From Clarkia xantiana subsp. parviflora (lineage: Eukaryota; Streptophyta; Magnoliopsida; Myrtales; Onagraceae), in contig JAPTYO010000002.1 in NCBI GenBank assembly GCA_036873135.1, positions 50,648,204-50,712,203 of the forward strand: a DNA stretch of 64,000 nucleotides, in the 5' to 3' direction. Of this stretch, positions 21,583 through 32,836 are shown piece by piece. The notes under the pieces were generated by a model, which saw nothing but the letters and a program-made list of their open reading frames with translations, was not told where the DNA came from and made no database searches. The position numbers were made by a program, and so were the translations under genes. Numbering within the stretch: position 1 is the first letter of the stretch; each line of letters begins with the position of its first letter.

Positions 21583-23500
21583 TTTCTAGTTTTATCCAAA
21601 CTTTGTATATAGTTTTGGCTCCCCGTGTTGGGTTGAGGTTGCTTATGGGGTGTTATCCCTTTGAACCCTTTATGCTTATGATTTTGTATTTGACATTGTC
21701 GTATGGATCCTGTCATGAATGGTTTAGTAATGAACGATAATTTGGTAGTAATATTACATACATTTGTTTGCATTATTGTTCATGTGGTGTGGGCTATAGA
21801 GTAGAGTTAAGACTCGTCATCTAATTGGATGTAACATCCGTAGTTGCAGTTAGGAGGCATATGTCCTTGCATTGTGCGCCCCTCTTGGTTATACCAAGGA
21901 ATGGCGGTGTTGTTACGTGTTAACCACATGTGTTGTCGGCCTGCCGCATCTCGCGGGTAGTAATGCGCAAGACTTTAGAGTGACACTTAGCATTTATGGG
22001 TAGTAATGCGTAAGGCCGTTGTCTCGGTACTTGGCATTTATGGTTAGTAATGTGCAAGACCCCTATACATGCGTGAGTGTGATGTCTCGACAAGGCGATT
22101 CCTTAGTTTTTACCGTCTCTTAGTCCACTCTAAGGGGACGTTGTCACAATACGCTACTTGTGTGTTTGGTGCGTTTTTCCATCCGTTAGTTGGGGACATC
22201 CCGCGTAACGTTGTTACAAGGCGTTCTGTTGGCTAACCCAATTACTTGCCTTGTGATGGTAATACGTCTCTATTTTTTTATTCAAAGGGACGTGATATAG
22301 GTCGTGTAATACACCTTGTAGTTTATACCGTCTTTTGGGCCATTCCAAAGCGACTTTGTAAAAAGTCACTACTTGCCATTTTGAAGTGTTTTATTTTCCG
22401 TACTTTGGGTACCCCCGCCGTATCGTTGTTGCAAGACGTTCTACTGGCTTGTAGTTACTTGTCCTGCGATGCTACTACACCTCTGCCTGGTTATTCCAGG
22501 GGGTTGTACAAGATCGCGTTGCACGACTTGCAATTTTTCCCGTCTCTTGGACCACTCCAAGGCGACGTTTGTGGCAAGACACTACTTGCTTGGTTGAGGT
22601 GTTTTATTTCTGTTATCTGTTCACGGGCAAGATAACATTTTACAAGACTCGACTTGTATATTTGGTGAGTTTTTTGCTGCGTTGTGCGTGGCAGCAATTG
22701 TAGAAAGGATTTCACACCATGTGCTAGCATAGAGAGGTGGTACGTAATAATGAACGCTACTTGTGGGTAGTAGTAGGTTCTCATGGGGTTGCCCTCGTAA
22801 AGAGGATGTCGCACCATGTTTTATGGGGTGAATCACTCCCAAGTGTTTAGTAATCTATACTGGGTTTTGTTTTCCTCAGTAAGATGTCATGGGGTTACCC
22901 TCGTAAAGAGGATGTCGCGCCATGTAAATGTGTGGGGTTGCCCTCGTATAGAGGATGTCGCACCACATGGTAGATGTTTTCCTCTTGGTTAAAAATTCCA
23001 AGGCATGATTGTTGTAATCATGGGGTTGCCCCCAAGTAGGGATGTCGCACCATGCTATTTGTAAGTAATCCTTAGAAAAAATTGTCTGGATGTACTTGTA
23101 TAGAGTAGATATGATAGATGTTGTGCGAGAGAGCGTATTGAGTATTCATTGTTGATGTCGAGTATTGACATGCTTGTGGCATATAAATGTCGTTTGTTGT
23201 GTTTAGTGTAATAGCTTGTGTTGTTGGTGCATGTTTAATGTGTATAGTCCACTACTTGGTGTTATTCCAGAGTAGGGAGTGTAAGGAAGTAATGTACCTA
23301 CGAAAATACGTTAACTTCATTAGTCTCCTTGTATTTACATTGCAGGATAGATGGGGTCAACTGATCACCCATATGTAAATAATCTACTAAGAGCTTAAAC
23401 TACTTAGGAAATTAAAGCTTGAAAGTTAATGGATGAATAAAGCTGTGCGTAACGCATAAAGTTGGGGGAGGGATGTGATTGTCGCCTCCCGATCTGTTTG
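21583..23500. other. Repeat-rich spacer between convergent genes of element C
   Basis: About 1.9 kb without recognisable protein. At 22060-22640 there are about three imperfect copies of a roughly 200-base unit (phrases such as CACTACTTGCC, CATTCCAAAGCGAC and GTTTTATTT). At 22786-23060 the phrase GGGGTTGCCCTCGTAAAG with GGATGTCGCACCATG occurs four times. Small open frames here are not conserved in A or B. Confidence 0.6.
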
Positions 23501-24002
23501 TTCACGTGGTGTGGTGGGTACACGCCACACGATGCTGTAGAGCTCCAAGGGCTATCATTTCTTCGATTTCAACTCGCAGGATGAGAGAGTCGATTGTAAT
23601 GTGACCCCAGGCGCTGTGGAATTTGCACCAATGCATGATGTCGGTTCCTAGAAACGCATGTGGTGTTTCCCGAGGGGGGGGGGGTAGTTTATTTTGCAGG
23701 ATGCTCACAAACAGTAGTTTCGACCTCTGTGTTCAGAGGCGTAAATGCATATTCTGGGCCGTCATGTGTGCTCCTTCTTGTGCCTTGCTGAAAGAGTATC
23801 TCTCCTTGGCCTGCGGGTGGTTTGCTCCACCCCAGTTCATGTTCACAAGCGACTGCTCTTTCGAGTTTTTCCTTGAGGTCACTCATTGACTGAGTGGTCC
23901 TCCAACCGTATTCTCTTCCAAGTAGAAGGAAGGATCGTGCGTTCGAGTTGATGAATAACGCGCTGATTACCGCCTCCTTAGTTGCCCCCAGCAGAGCTGC
24001 CT
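23500..24002 (-). pseudogene. Second gag-like module (gag') of element C
   Basis: Minus-strand fragments in shifted frames reproduce the gag' order of A and B: EAVISALFINSNARSF, REYGWRTTQSMSDLKEKLERA, EYAFTPLNTEVETTV, and the knuckle HWCKFHSAWGHITIDS with the last Cys replaced by Ser. Spacing is otherwise CX2HX4H. It directly follows the protease. Decayed, but order and position are clear. Confidence 0.6.
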
Positions 24003-24880
24003 TTAGCGCAAAATGCCTATAGTATTTTGAGGTTGGCTCATCCTCCTCCTATTTGATGTCCCAAACACTCTGTGGTGTCGGGACTTGTTCGAGAAGAGTT
24101 GTTCGAGACGTGCTTCTTCTACCTGCTTATCTTCTTCTTGCTTGGGAATATCCTGCCTTATCATGGCTATTGAGAGTTGTTGTTTACGCCTTAAGGCGTT
24201 TACATAGCACTGTCGTGCTGCAGTTTGATCTCCCAGGATTTTTCCAACTCCATTCCTTGTCGGGAACTTCAGCTTCTGGTGCGCTGTGGATGACACTATT
24301 TCATAAGATTTATGGTTGTTCTTCCCAATATCCCATTATACGCCCCAAAAGTTTCAACCACAATAAAGTTGACGTTGATGTCCAACTTTGTCCAACCTTC
24401 TCCCAGTGTTATCGGGAGTGTGATTGTACCCATGGGGGGTATGTTGCAGCACCCGCAAAGCTAATTAATGGAAACGTTCCAGGGCTCAAGTCAGCCTTTG
24501 TGCGACTAATCTGTTCTATCACCTTGATAGTTAGGATGTCTGCAGAGCTTCCTCCATCAACGAGAATTCGTTTGACGTCGTACTCCGCGATAGGCATGGT
24601 GATGACGAGTGAGTCGTCATGGGGGTACGCGATATGTCTCATGTCTTCTTTAGAAAACACGATGACCAGATCTTCCTGCTCACCCCTTGGTCGCTTGCCG
24701 TACTTTGGATGTGTCTCTACCTGGGAGGCATAGACATTCCTTGAGTGTGAGCCCTGGCCGTCGGCAGCTGGTCCTCCATGTATGACGTTTATCACACCCC
24801 GTTTAGGAGGAGGTGGATTTTCATACATCTTTTCTTTTCCTTTGCTTTTCTTTGAGGGTTCTCCTTGATGCTTTGTGGGG
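24003..24880 (-). pseudogene. Aspartic protease of element C
   Basis: Motifs: GVINVIHGGPAADG at the gag-protease junction, SKEDMRHIAYPHDDSLVIT, the active site RILVDGGSSADIL (near 24546-24575), then a frame change near 24430 and the C-terminal STAHQKLKFPTRNGVGKILGDQ and ARQCYVNALRRK. Gag knuckle and protease are in one frame here, as in element G. Inactive as written because of frame changes. Confidence 0.75.
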
Positions 24881-25915
24881 GTGCTGTCGCCTTGGTCGAC
24901 ATAGTGTTTTAACTCTCCACGCAGGATAACATTGTTGATACTCATTCTTTGGCTGAAACAATTGTCGGTGTCGTGCCCATTGACTTCATGGTTTGCACAC
25001 CACTTTTCCATTTCTTTTCCCAAAGGGCCTTTTTGCCAGATGTTTGTCTCTTTCCAGAGATTAGTTTCCTTCATCTCTTTTAAGATCACCGACAAGGGTG
25101 CATTCAGCGGAATGAGGTTTGTGGCATTTACCTCCTTCGGTTTCTGGAAGCCTTCTTGGGCGGGTCACTTAGGTTGTGGTTGTCACTGCCTTTGCGGTTG
25201 ATTTACTTGGGGGTGTTTGGCTTGACCGGCCTTGTTATTGTCTTTGTTGTGCTCCGCATTCAGTTTTGCCTTAGCTCTTGCTCTGAACCTTTCGAGGTCC
25301 ACAAACTCTTTGACGCGTGAGGCTAACTCCTCCAGAGTTTCTGCCGGTCATTTTGACATTTTTTCTCCCAAGGAGAATCCTAAACGGCCCAAGTTCCTTA
25401 TGAATGCTTGAATTATATCGTGCTCAGACAGGTTTGTATGGATATCTGCAATATTCTGATTGAAGCGGATGTAGTAATCCGCTAAAGATTCATCATATTG
25501 CTGCTTCACGTCGTCTAGCGCAATTGAATCCTTGAGCAACTTGCGTTCACCCATGTACCTCTGGATGAACTTTCCTTTTAAGTAAGGCCAGGAGCTGACA
25601 CTTTCATTAGGAAGGGAGAAGAACCAGTGTGTCGCAAAACCTGCTAAGGTTTGCGGGAACGAAACCGCTACATGGTTTGGGTTTGTTGTTCTCCCTAACA
25701 ATGATGCCTCATGCTGTTGTACATGCTCGATAGGATGACCTTTTACCGAGTATTTCTCAATTATGATGTTGTTTAGGATTCCCGGAACCCTTTCATACAA
25801 CATCTCCTTGGTGAATGGGTGGCTTGCGCTATCAGCTAGGATATGCATTGGTCTGACTTTTGATTGCTTCAACTTTTGCTCTATAAGACCCTCCAATGCT
25901 TTGGACGCCAGTCTT
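24881..25915 (-). pseudogene. Gag of element C (N-terminus lost)
   Basis: The retrotransposon gag domain is visible (ASHPFTKEM, YSVKGHPIEHVQQHEASLL, ATHWFFSLPNES, FIQRYMGERKLL, YYIRFNQNIADI), then the knuckle KWCANHEVNGHDTDNC, CX2HX4HX4C, near 24950-25000. A frame break lies near 25100-25350. The upstream Pro/Gln-rich region is absent because copia sequence replaces it from about 25915. Confidence 0.75.
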
Positions 25916-27178
25916 GTGAAAGCACTGCCCTTCTTCCCAGTAGGAGTGATGCTTAGATAAGAAGAATTATCCTGAGTGGGAGCAATGTTCAGACTCAAGA
26001 TGGGATAAGCGAGCCTAGACGAAGTCAAAGGCATCGAACTTCTCCCAAGAAGTATCCCATCGAGAAGGGTTAAATATTCACCCTAACTTCCGTTGACGAA
26101 CCGGTAACGGTTCAACAAGCGTTGAAATGACCTCAAGCGAAGAAATGGAGGAAGAGATCGCCTCAATGAAAGCCAATTTGGTATGGTCTTTAGTTGATTT
26201 ACCTGCTAACCGCAGAGCCATAGGGGCTAAGTGGGTTTTGAAACCGAAACTCACTCCTGATGGAAATTCGAGCGATACAAAGCATGACTAGTTGCGAAAG
26301 GATACACCCAGCTTCACGAAGTGGACTTTGATGAAACATACTCACCGATTGTGCGTTACACCACTGTCAGGGCAATCCTAGCCCTGGTCGCATGGCTCGA
26401 TCTAGAGCTGCACCAAATGGATGTTAAGACCGTGTTCCTCCACGGAAACCTGGAGGAAGAGATCTATATGGAGCAACTAGAGGGTTTCATTACTCCTGGT
26501 AACGAACGAAAAGTTTGTAAACTCCAAAGATCCATTTACGGTCTTAAACAGTCGTCTCGGCAATGGTACCGCGGATTCCACGAGGAAATCACTGGAAACG
26601 GATTCATGAACCTCCACGAGGATCCATGTGCGTATACAAAGACCTCTAAGTCTAAGTACGTTATCTTAACCTTATACGTGGATGACATACTTTTTGCTGC
26701 GAACGATGTGAGTTTCATGAATGAATCAAAGTCCTGGTTGGCATCTGTATTTGAGATGAAAGACATGGGAGAGGCTACGTACATCTTGGGCATTAAAATT
26801 TCTAGAGATCGTGCCGCCCTGATGTTATGTCTATCTCAGGAAGCCTACATCAACAAACACTTGAAAAGGTTCAGATTACAAGATGCCAAAACTGTGGAGA
26901 CGCTGGTAGTATTCGGGTGCCCGTTGTCAAAACGTGACGGCCCCAAGAACCAGCAAAAGCGTGAACAGATAAGGAAAACATAGTATTCAAGCATGGTCGG
27001 AAGTCTTATGTACGCCATGCTTTGCACTCGTCCGGACATCTGTTACGTTGTGGACCTAGTAGCAAGATTCCAATTAGACCCTGCCTATCAACATTTAAAG
27101 GATGTAAAACGGATCATACGTTATCTGAAAGGTACTGCCGACTACAAAATGTGCTATGAGGGCTGGAAGTTAGAATTG
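25916..27178 (+). pseudogene. Copia pol fragment D (reverse transcriptase)
   Basis: Ty1/copia reverse transcriptase cut at both ends. Visible: WVLKPKLTPDGN, then after a break FDETYSPIVRYTTVRAILA, LHQMDVKTVFLHGNLEEEIY, GLKQSSRQWY, the catalytic LYVDDILFAA (YVDD at 26674-26685), and further motifs to CTRPDICYVVDLV and YLKGTADY. Longest open frame 26321-26983. Breaks include a TGA near 26130, a TAG near 26291 and a TAG at 26981. The left end matches the pre-RT region of copia J (about 57480). The right end stops inside the RT-RNase H connection and runs straight into gypsy sequence. Confidence 0.85.
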
Positions 27179-29834
27179 GCAGAGGGATCCACAGGATTGG
27201 CTTCGGGAGGATTGGCTATCGGGGCGTCCGCACTTGGAAGTTTAGAAGCGTCTTCGACAATTATGGGGGTACTCCCCCCATCACTCTCCTCGGAAAGAGC
27301 AAAATACTTCTTCGCAAAGGGAGCGAGGGAAGGAGACTTGTCGAAGTTGATTGCATCCCCGTACTCCAGGTGGAGCTCCTCAACCGCATTGAAGAGAGTG
27401 TTCTCCACCTCCGCGCCAAAGAACTTCATGGCATCAGCTTGGAAGCCCTCAGACCTCCGATAGTCCTCCCGGCCCTTTACCTCCGCTTCGGCCAGCTGCG
27501 CAGGAAATCCCGCGATTAGCTCCTCCAGAGTCTTCTTCTCAAGGACCAGTTTGTCCTCGGCAACCTTCTTCTCCTGGGTCAGCCTGTCCACAACTGCCCC
27601 CCGCTCCTGCCGCTCTTGCCTCAAGAGCCCCTCGAAGTCCGCGATCTGCTGCTGGAGGTCTCGAATCTTCTGATTGAGGACAGCCTGCTCTTTGACAAGC
27701 ATCCCCCGCGAAGACTGGGAGGCCTTGAGATCCTCCTGAAGCTGCTCGCGGACCCCTCGGTCCCGCTCCCGGGACTCATCGTAGGCAATAACATACCCGA
27801 TGAGGCGGTTGAAGTCCCCGAGCTCCTGAAACAAGAAGGAAAAATGTTAAAGGACAAACGACCCGATTTATCATCAAAAGATGAAGAAGCGAAGTTTTAC
27901 CTGTATACGGCGCATGGCCATATTCCGGACATCCCGCTGCATGTGCGTCCGATTGAGGCAAATCGGATGCCGCATAGTAGGCAGGATCGAACCTGCCAGC
28001 AGATGCAGGGCCAGCTCCTGGTCCTGTTCCCCTTGTGTGAGCGGGACTCCTTGAAGCGTCTGGATAGGAGTCCAGGGGGCATTCTCTTGTGAAGAATCGA
28101 AGGGCTTGTAGAAGTTCCCATCAAGAGCAAGAGGAGAAACAGGACGAGGAATGGAAGGGCACGACTCCGTCTCGGCCCGAACAGGGGAAGGAGTGAACTC
28201 ATGAATAGGCGATGGCTACCGCTGCTGCGGAGAAGATGAAGGAGGCGGCCCCTGAGGGGTTGGTTTCAAGGGGGATTGCCCCGCCTTCCGACGCTGACGA
28301 GGGGGGCCACCCTCGTCAGTCTCCTCAGAGGAGTCCAAGGTCTCCACCTGACGAAATTTTTCGCCAGTTGGTGCCTTCTCTCCAGCTGAGGAAGGCACCC
28401 CCGCTGAAGTCGGTGCGTCTGCGGAAGCTGCAGCACCCGATGGAGCTCCTGAGCGACCTGCACCTAGAGGATGAGAAGCTTCAGAAAGGTAGTCAGGAAG
28501 TTCATCGGGATTCTTACACCAAATGATACGTCGGGAGACGTATTGATCCTTCCCACGATAATGATAGTAGCCTGCCTTCAGAACTCGGGGAGTTTCGCCT
28601 CGAAGGATTCTTTTGACGTCAGCGATGCGGGCTTCCTTGGTCGAGGAAATCAAATCCTTCGGGACCATCCTTTTGTATGATTTAATAGCAAGTCGGAGTT
28701 GTTTACCTTCTTCAGCATTCTGGACATCGAAGAGCTGGTCCAGATCCACCCGCTTCCGCTTGGGTTGTTCCGCTGAAGGAGACCCCGACCTAGCAGCAGT
28801 CTTCTTGGCGGACTTCCTCTTCCGCGAGGGGCGGACAGCATCAGTCTCCCCCTGCTTAAGGAATAGATCGGTCAGCACAGATACCTTCTTGGCTGCAAAT
28901 AGTAAACAAAGAAGAGTTAGAAGTTTACCCAAGGGACCATATTAGAAGGGTCGTCGAAGAGCTGCCCCCCAGAAACAATATCGAGGAGTCGGATCCCGGC
29001 CTGCACCAGGTCCCGCTCCACGAGGGAGTTAGCGTTGAGAGGAGTGTAAGACTCCTCCCACCGATAAAGCTGGATAAGTTGGAGAGTTTCAAAATCCTCG
29101 TCGGCATAAGTGTGGAAGGCAGGCGGAGGGTCTGCTGCCACCTCCCATCGAGGCCAAGGAATTGAGGAGTGACGGATGAAGAAGTAGCTCTTCTTCCAGC
29201 TACTGTTGTCGGACCCTGTATCAACCATGAGTCCCCGACCCTTGACCACCTTCCAGGTGTCATTAGTCCAGCCACATCGGGCAAGCTGCTGCTTACTCCA
29301 TTTAGGCATCCGAGGGTAGAAGGCGCAAACCCCCGCCTCATTGCACTTCATCCCATAAAAGGTTCTGAAGAGCTGGAGGCTGTAGACCCACTTCTGTTGG
29401 AGACAGAGGACTTAAAAGGCGTTCCAGAGGCGGATGGCATGGGGAGAAAAGGTAGCGGGGTGCGTTCTGTAATGATGGCATAGCTCGACCAGATTACCGC
29501 AAAAGGGGAACCTGATCCCCGCTGATATTTGTCCCGTAGAGAAAAATACCTCCCCTTTATGGGGACGAGTAACCTCAGGGTTACTCGAGGGGCGATGCCG
29601 AGGATACGGGAAACGAGGTTCCCAGGTGATGGTGATACAACCCTCTCGGAGAGCTGCATCATAAGCAGTATTGGAGATCTCATTTGGAGCATAATCAAAA
29701 TTAAAGGGTTTTCTCCCCTCGGAGCTGGAACCGCTGTCTGAAAAGCAACCATGGCAAGAAAATACAGTGGGACTCTTGGAAAACTAAAAAGGAAAAGACG
29801 AACAAGCAACGAAGGGGGATCCCTTACCAGACAT
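27179..29834 (-). pseudogene. Antisense gene of element E
   Basis: ATG at 29834-29832, seven coding bases, donor GTAAGG at 29827 and acceptor at 29738, giving MSD then SGSSSEGRKPFNFDYA. Core: AGIRFPFCGNLVELCHHY, then a TAA in VLC near 29413, then WVYSLQLFRTFYG and KKSYFFIRHSSIPWPRWEV. A short GT...AG interval (about 28893-28928) leads to a basic exon (GKQLRLAIKSYKRMVPKDL, GYYHYRGKDQYVSRRIIWC) with a TAG at 28215-28213. A further interval near 27834-27900 precedes a long coiled coil and the motif YRRSEGFQADAMKFF. Two stops suggest it is dead. Closest relative in the window is the gene of F. Confidence 0.72.
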
Positions 29835-29995
29835 GATGAAGTAGAGGTTGAAGGAGATGAACGAAACGTCGCCGGAAAGATGATTGGAGAAACTCCAAAG
29901 ACCTTCGAAATCACAGAGCTTGGAATCGCAGAGGAATCGCAGAGAGCTCTTGAGAATTCGAAGACGGTAAAAGTTAAATTATGACCATGGCTAGG

Positions 29996-30003
29996 GTTTT
30001 ATA
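29996..30003 (-). promoter_or_regulatory. TATA box of the antisense gene of element E
   Basis: Minus strand reads TATAAAACCCTAGCC, about 165 bases before the start codon. AAACCCTAG is the telo-box motif common in plant gene promoters. The F copy keeps TATAAAACCCC. Confidence 0.5.
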
Positions 30004-30374
30004 GTCGAAGAAGATGGTTGAAAGGACACTTCGATCCGAGTCGTCGAAGTCGAAGAGTCTTAATCTGGACCGTTGAGATGAAACGTGCAGAAGGACAACG
30101 GGCGTAATGATGAAACGGCCCAAAAAGCACTTTTCAGAAAAGGACAGGCGCGAAAAATTAGGCACGTGGGCTGAAAACGTCACTCCATTATCTACTGCAT
30201 TTAATGCACTAGGAAACCGAGGAGACCCTTGGGATATAACAGTTATCTACAAAACCCTGAGGAAACGTGGAGGAGAAGACTAATAACTGAGTAACTGAAC
30301 TAAGGAAAAGATCCCCGACTCTAGTATTGGAAGATCGGGAGTTGGAAGACACGACGAACTAAAAGTCCCTCATG

Positions 30375-30387
30375 TCTTGGGGGCAAA
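30375..30387 (+). other. Polypurine tract of element E
   Basis: GTCTTGGGGGCAAA abuts the LTR start at 30388, identical in its last 12 bases to the tract of F. Confidence 0.8.
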
Positions 30388-30704
30388 TGATGGGTTCGAC
30401 TACAGCCGTCAGGCCCTTTAACGGCGAGGAAACGGCAAACAGGCCCACCAGGCCCAAAATGAAGGTCAAGATGACTTAGGAGAAGGGTCCCGACGAAGGG
30501 AGTCCCGACGAAGCAAGGTCCCGACAGAGTCGGTCCCGACGGTTGAGCTAGAAGCTCCCGATGAGAAGCCTTTAAGTAGGCCCCGATGATGAATCCCTGA
30601 GAATGATTGGCCCTGTCACGATGACGAGGGGCCCCGAGCGGTGACACAACGAGATAACTCTGGAGTCCCCGACGGGAGTCGGGACTCGTTATCAGAGGAT
30701 AAGG

Positions 30705-30835
30705 CCAAGATATGCGGGGCGTGGCCGGGATACGCGGAACGTGGTTAAGATACACGGAGCGTGGCCGAGATACGTGGGGCATGGCTGAGATACGCGAGAT
30801 CACGTCCGAGATATGCGGGATACGGGCTAACCACC
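30705..30835 (+). repeat. Tandem repeats just upstream of the TATA box, LTR of E
   Basis: About six degenerate copies of a unit near GGCCGAGATACGCGGAACGT. F and G have about two copies, with AAGCGG instead of ACGCGG. A changing copy number directly upstream of a TATA box is typical of LTR enhancer repeats. Confidence 0.65.
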
Positions 30836-30855
30836 CCTAACGGTTCACCAGGTAC

Positions 30856-30899
30856 CTGAGGCATCTCTTTGCCTATAAAAGGGCAGGAGATCACCTCAG
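30856..30899 (+). promoter_or_regulatory. TATA box in the centre of an inverted repeat, LTR of E
   Basis: CTGAGG and ATCTC (30856-30867) pair with GAGAT and CCTCAG (30887-30899) with a small internal mismatch, and TGCC pairs with GGCA around TATAAAA. The inner arm differs from that of F (TAAC/GTTA), yet pairing is kept. Confidence 0.65.
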
Positions 30900-31084
30900 A
30901 AAGACTTACGTTGAGTTCAATACACTTTGAGATTACTGCTTGCCAGTCATACGAGATACTCATTTAAGCATCGGAGAGGGATTCTGGGTCACCGCCCGGT
31001 CTATCCCCTCTTGCAGGATTGCATGGAGCAAAGGAGCTAGGATTGCCGTCAGAGTCCGTACCGGAGTTCCACCGTGATCCAACA

Positions 31085-31577
31085 GTATCAATGTGTTTGG
31101 TTCTGTTGTGAAACTTAGGATCCTTTGCAAAAGAAATTGTTGCTTGACTGTCACAATAAACCAAAATTGGTTCAGTCTTTTCTGCAATATCCATCAGATG
31201 CTCAAGGAACCTCTTTAACCAAATAGACTCTTGGGTAGCTGTCGCGAGTGCCACATATTCGGCGTCCATGGTAGAAAGGGACACACAAGACTGCTTCTTG
31301 CTATTCCAAGAGATAGCACCATTGCACATCTTGAACACATATCTAGAGGTGGACTTTCGTTCGTCAAGGTCTCCTGAATAGTCGATATTGCTATATTCGT
31401 TTAGACGGAGACTCTCGCCACCTCGGTAACAAAGTGCGTAATCAGCAGTCCCTTTCAGGTATCTCATTGATCCTCTTCACAGCTTTCCAATGTGACGGTC
31501 CTGGATCGAATTGAAATCTAGTTACCAAGCCCACAGCCTGAGAACTATCCGGTCTAGTGCATGTAAGCATATGGTAA
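31085..31577 (-). pseudogene. Copia H: RNase H fragment
   Basis: Minus strand: CTRPD and VGLVTRFQFDPGPSHWKAV of the RT tail, a one-base frame change near 31465, then YLKGTADYALCY, KKQSCVSLSTMDAEYVALA, the RNase H motif VYCDSQATISFAKD and RTKHIDT, cut by the end of element E. Its sequence differs clearly from copia D and J, so it is another copia family. Upstream it is cut at 31578 by copia L. Confidence 0.8.
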
Positions 31578-32161
31578 TGGGCGTCGTAAATGGAAGCCCA
31601 TTATATGTATATATTACCTAATTAAACTGGGTATATGTCACGTTAGGACATTGGGCCAGACCCAAATCCCAATTGACATGAGAATGCCCAAAATTGGGCC
31701 TCCCTATGCTTTACATGGCCGACCGAAATTAGGGTGGAGTTAAAGTGGAATTTTGTCCACTTTACTCCTCCTATATATATGGGGAGTTAGGGGTTTTATT
31801 AGGGTTAATAACAATTCCCTTTAAGTGGTGTTTTGAGAGAAAACCCTTCCCCCAGAGACACCATATTCGGCCGAACCACTACCTTACCAAGGGTGTGCCG
31901 ATTTGCCTTCGAGCAAACACTTCGGAGATTAATCCCCTTGCCAAGAATCGATCAGAGGCTTTACTGTGGAGAATATACCACGCAGGGCTTCCTTCACAAG
32001 AACCCCTACGGGTGCCGACCGAAGGATCGTGAACTCCCTCCTGCGAAGATCTTGGGCCTAAGGATAACTTTAGAAGTATGTGTAAATCTTTCGCTGCGTA
32101 ATTTCGATCTAGCACGTACCATGATTTAGTTTCCGTAGTGATTACTCCCCGTAATCTATCA
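31578..32161 (+). repeat. 5' LTR of copia L
   Basis: Starts TGGGCGTCG, ends GTAATCTATCA. Contains an inverted repeat AAAGTGGA...TCCACTTT just before a CTATATATAT TATA region near 31770-31785. Homologous in parts to LTRs at 33631-34114, 50910-51463 and 51911-52469. Confidence 0.65.
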
Positions 32162-32775
32162 GCAGTATCAGAGCCTGTGTTAGGAGTTCATGATTTGATA
32201 AATTGGTGTTCTTGAAAGTTTTTTTTTTTATAATTCTTGACCGAAATTTTTAAAAGGAGGATTTTAAAATTTCGAAATTTTGGTTTATGTGTGGTCCGAA
32301 ATTTTAATGATGTTCTTAAGAAAATTGATGTTTGTGATCTTCAAGAAAATGGTGATATTTATCAAAATCAAACATTGGATTGTAGATCTTATTAAACTTT
32401 GATCTTAAAATATGACCACTTGTTCCCAATTATGTGTTTGTGCCGAAACCCTAGGTGAATTACAAGATAAAATTTTTAATTTCTTAGTCACCAAGGGACA
32501 TAATTCGGCCAAAATATTAAAAATATTGTTTACCATATTTTTTTTTTTATTCTAGGTAACAATATATCTATAATTGGGAACATTAGAATAGATTCACATT
32601 AATAATATCAATATATATAACTATCAATATATCTAAATAATTATATAGGTTAAAGATATTATTGATAGATTTTAGTTACCTAAAAGATTGAGAAAATATG
32701 TTGTAACTATATGTTTCCCTATTTAAGATATTGACAATAAGTAAAATATATATTTATATGTATGTGCAGAATTTT

Positions 32776-32836
<61 letters not shown>

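Larger units (their letters stand above)
16751..25915 (-). mobile_element. Element C: gypsy element with gag, protease, gag' and antisense gene; 5' LTR missing
   Basis: The 3' LTR lies at 16751-17354, then the antisense gene (plus strand), a repeat-rich spacer, gag', protease and gag (minus strand). Near 25915 the gag N-terminus stops and copia sequence begins, so the 5' LTR, PBS and gag head are lost. The architecture equals A and B although the LTR and coding sequences are strongly diverged. All genes are broken. Confidence 0.8.
27179..31084 (+). mobile_element. Element E: 3' portion of an F/G-family gypsy element
   Basis: Holds the antisense gene (minus strand), polypurine tract and 3' LTR, in the order seen in F. 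The 5' LTR, gag and pol are missing; the sequence begins inside the acidic tail region of the antisense gene, directly fused to copia fragment D. The 3' LTR ends at 31084 inside the RNase H of copia H, so E probably inserted there. Confidence 0.8.
30388..31084 (+). repeat. 3' LTR of element E
   Basis: 697 bases, TGATGGG to GATCCAACA. Contains upstream tandem repeats (30705-30835), TATAAAA at 30874-30880 inside an inverted repeat, and the core TTTAAGCATCGGAGAGGG at 30963-30980. Same family as 3434-4123 and 60070-60727. Confidence 0.9.
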
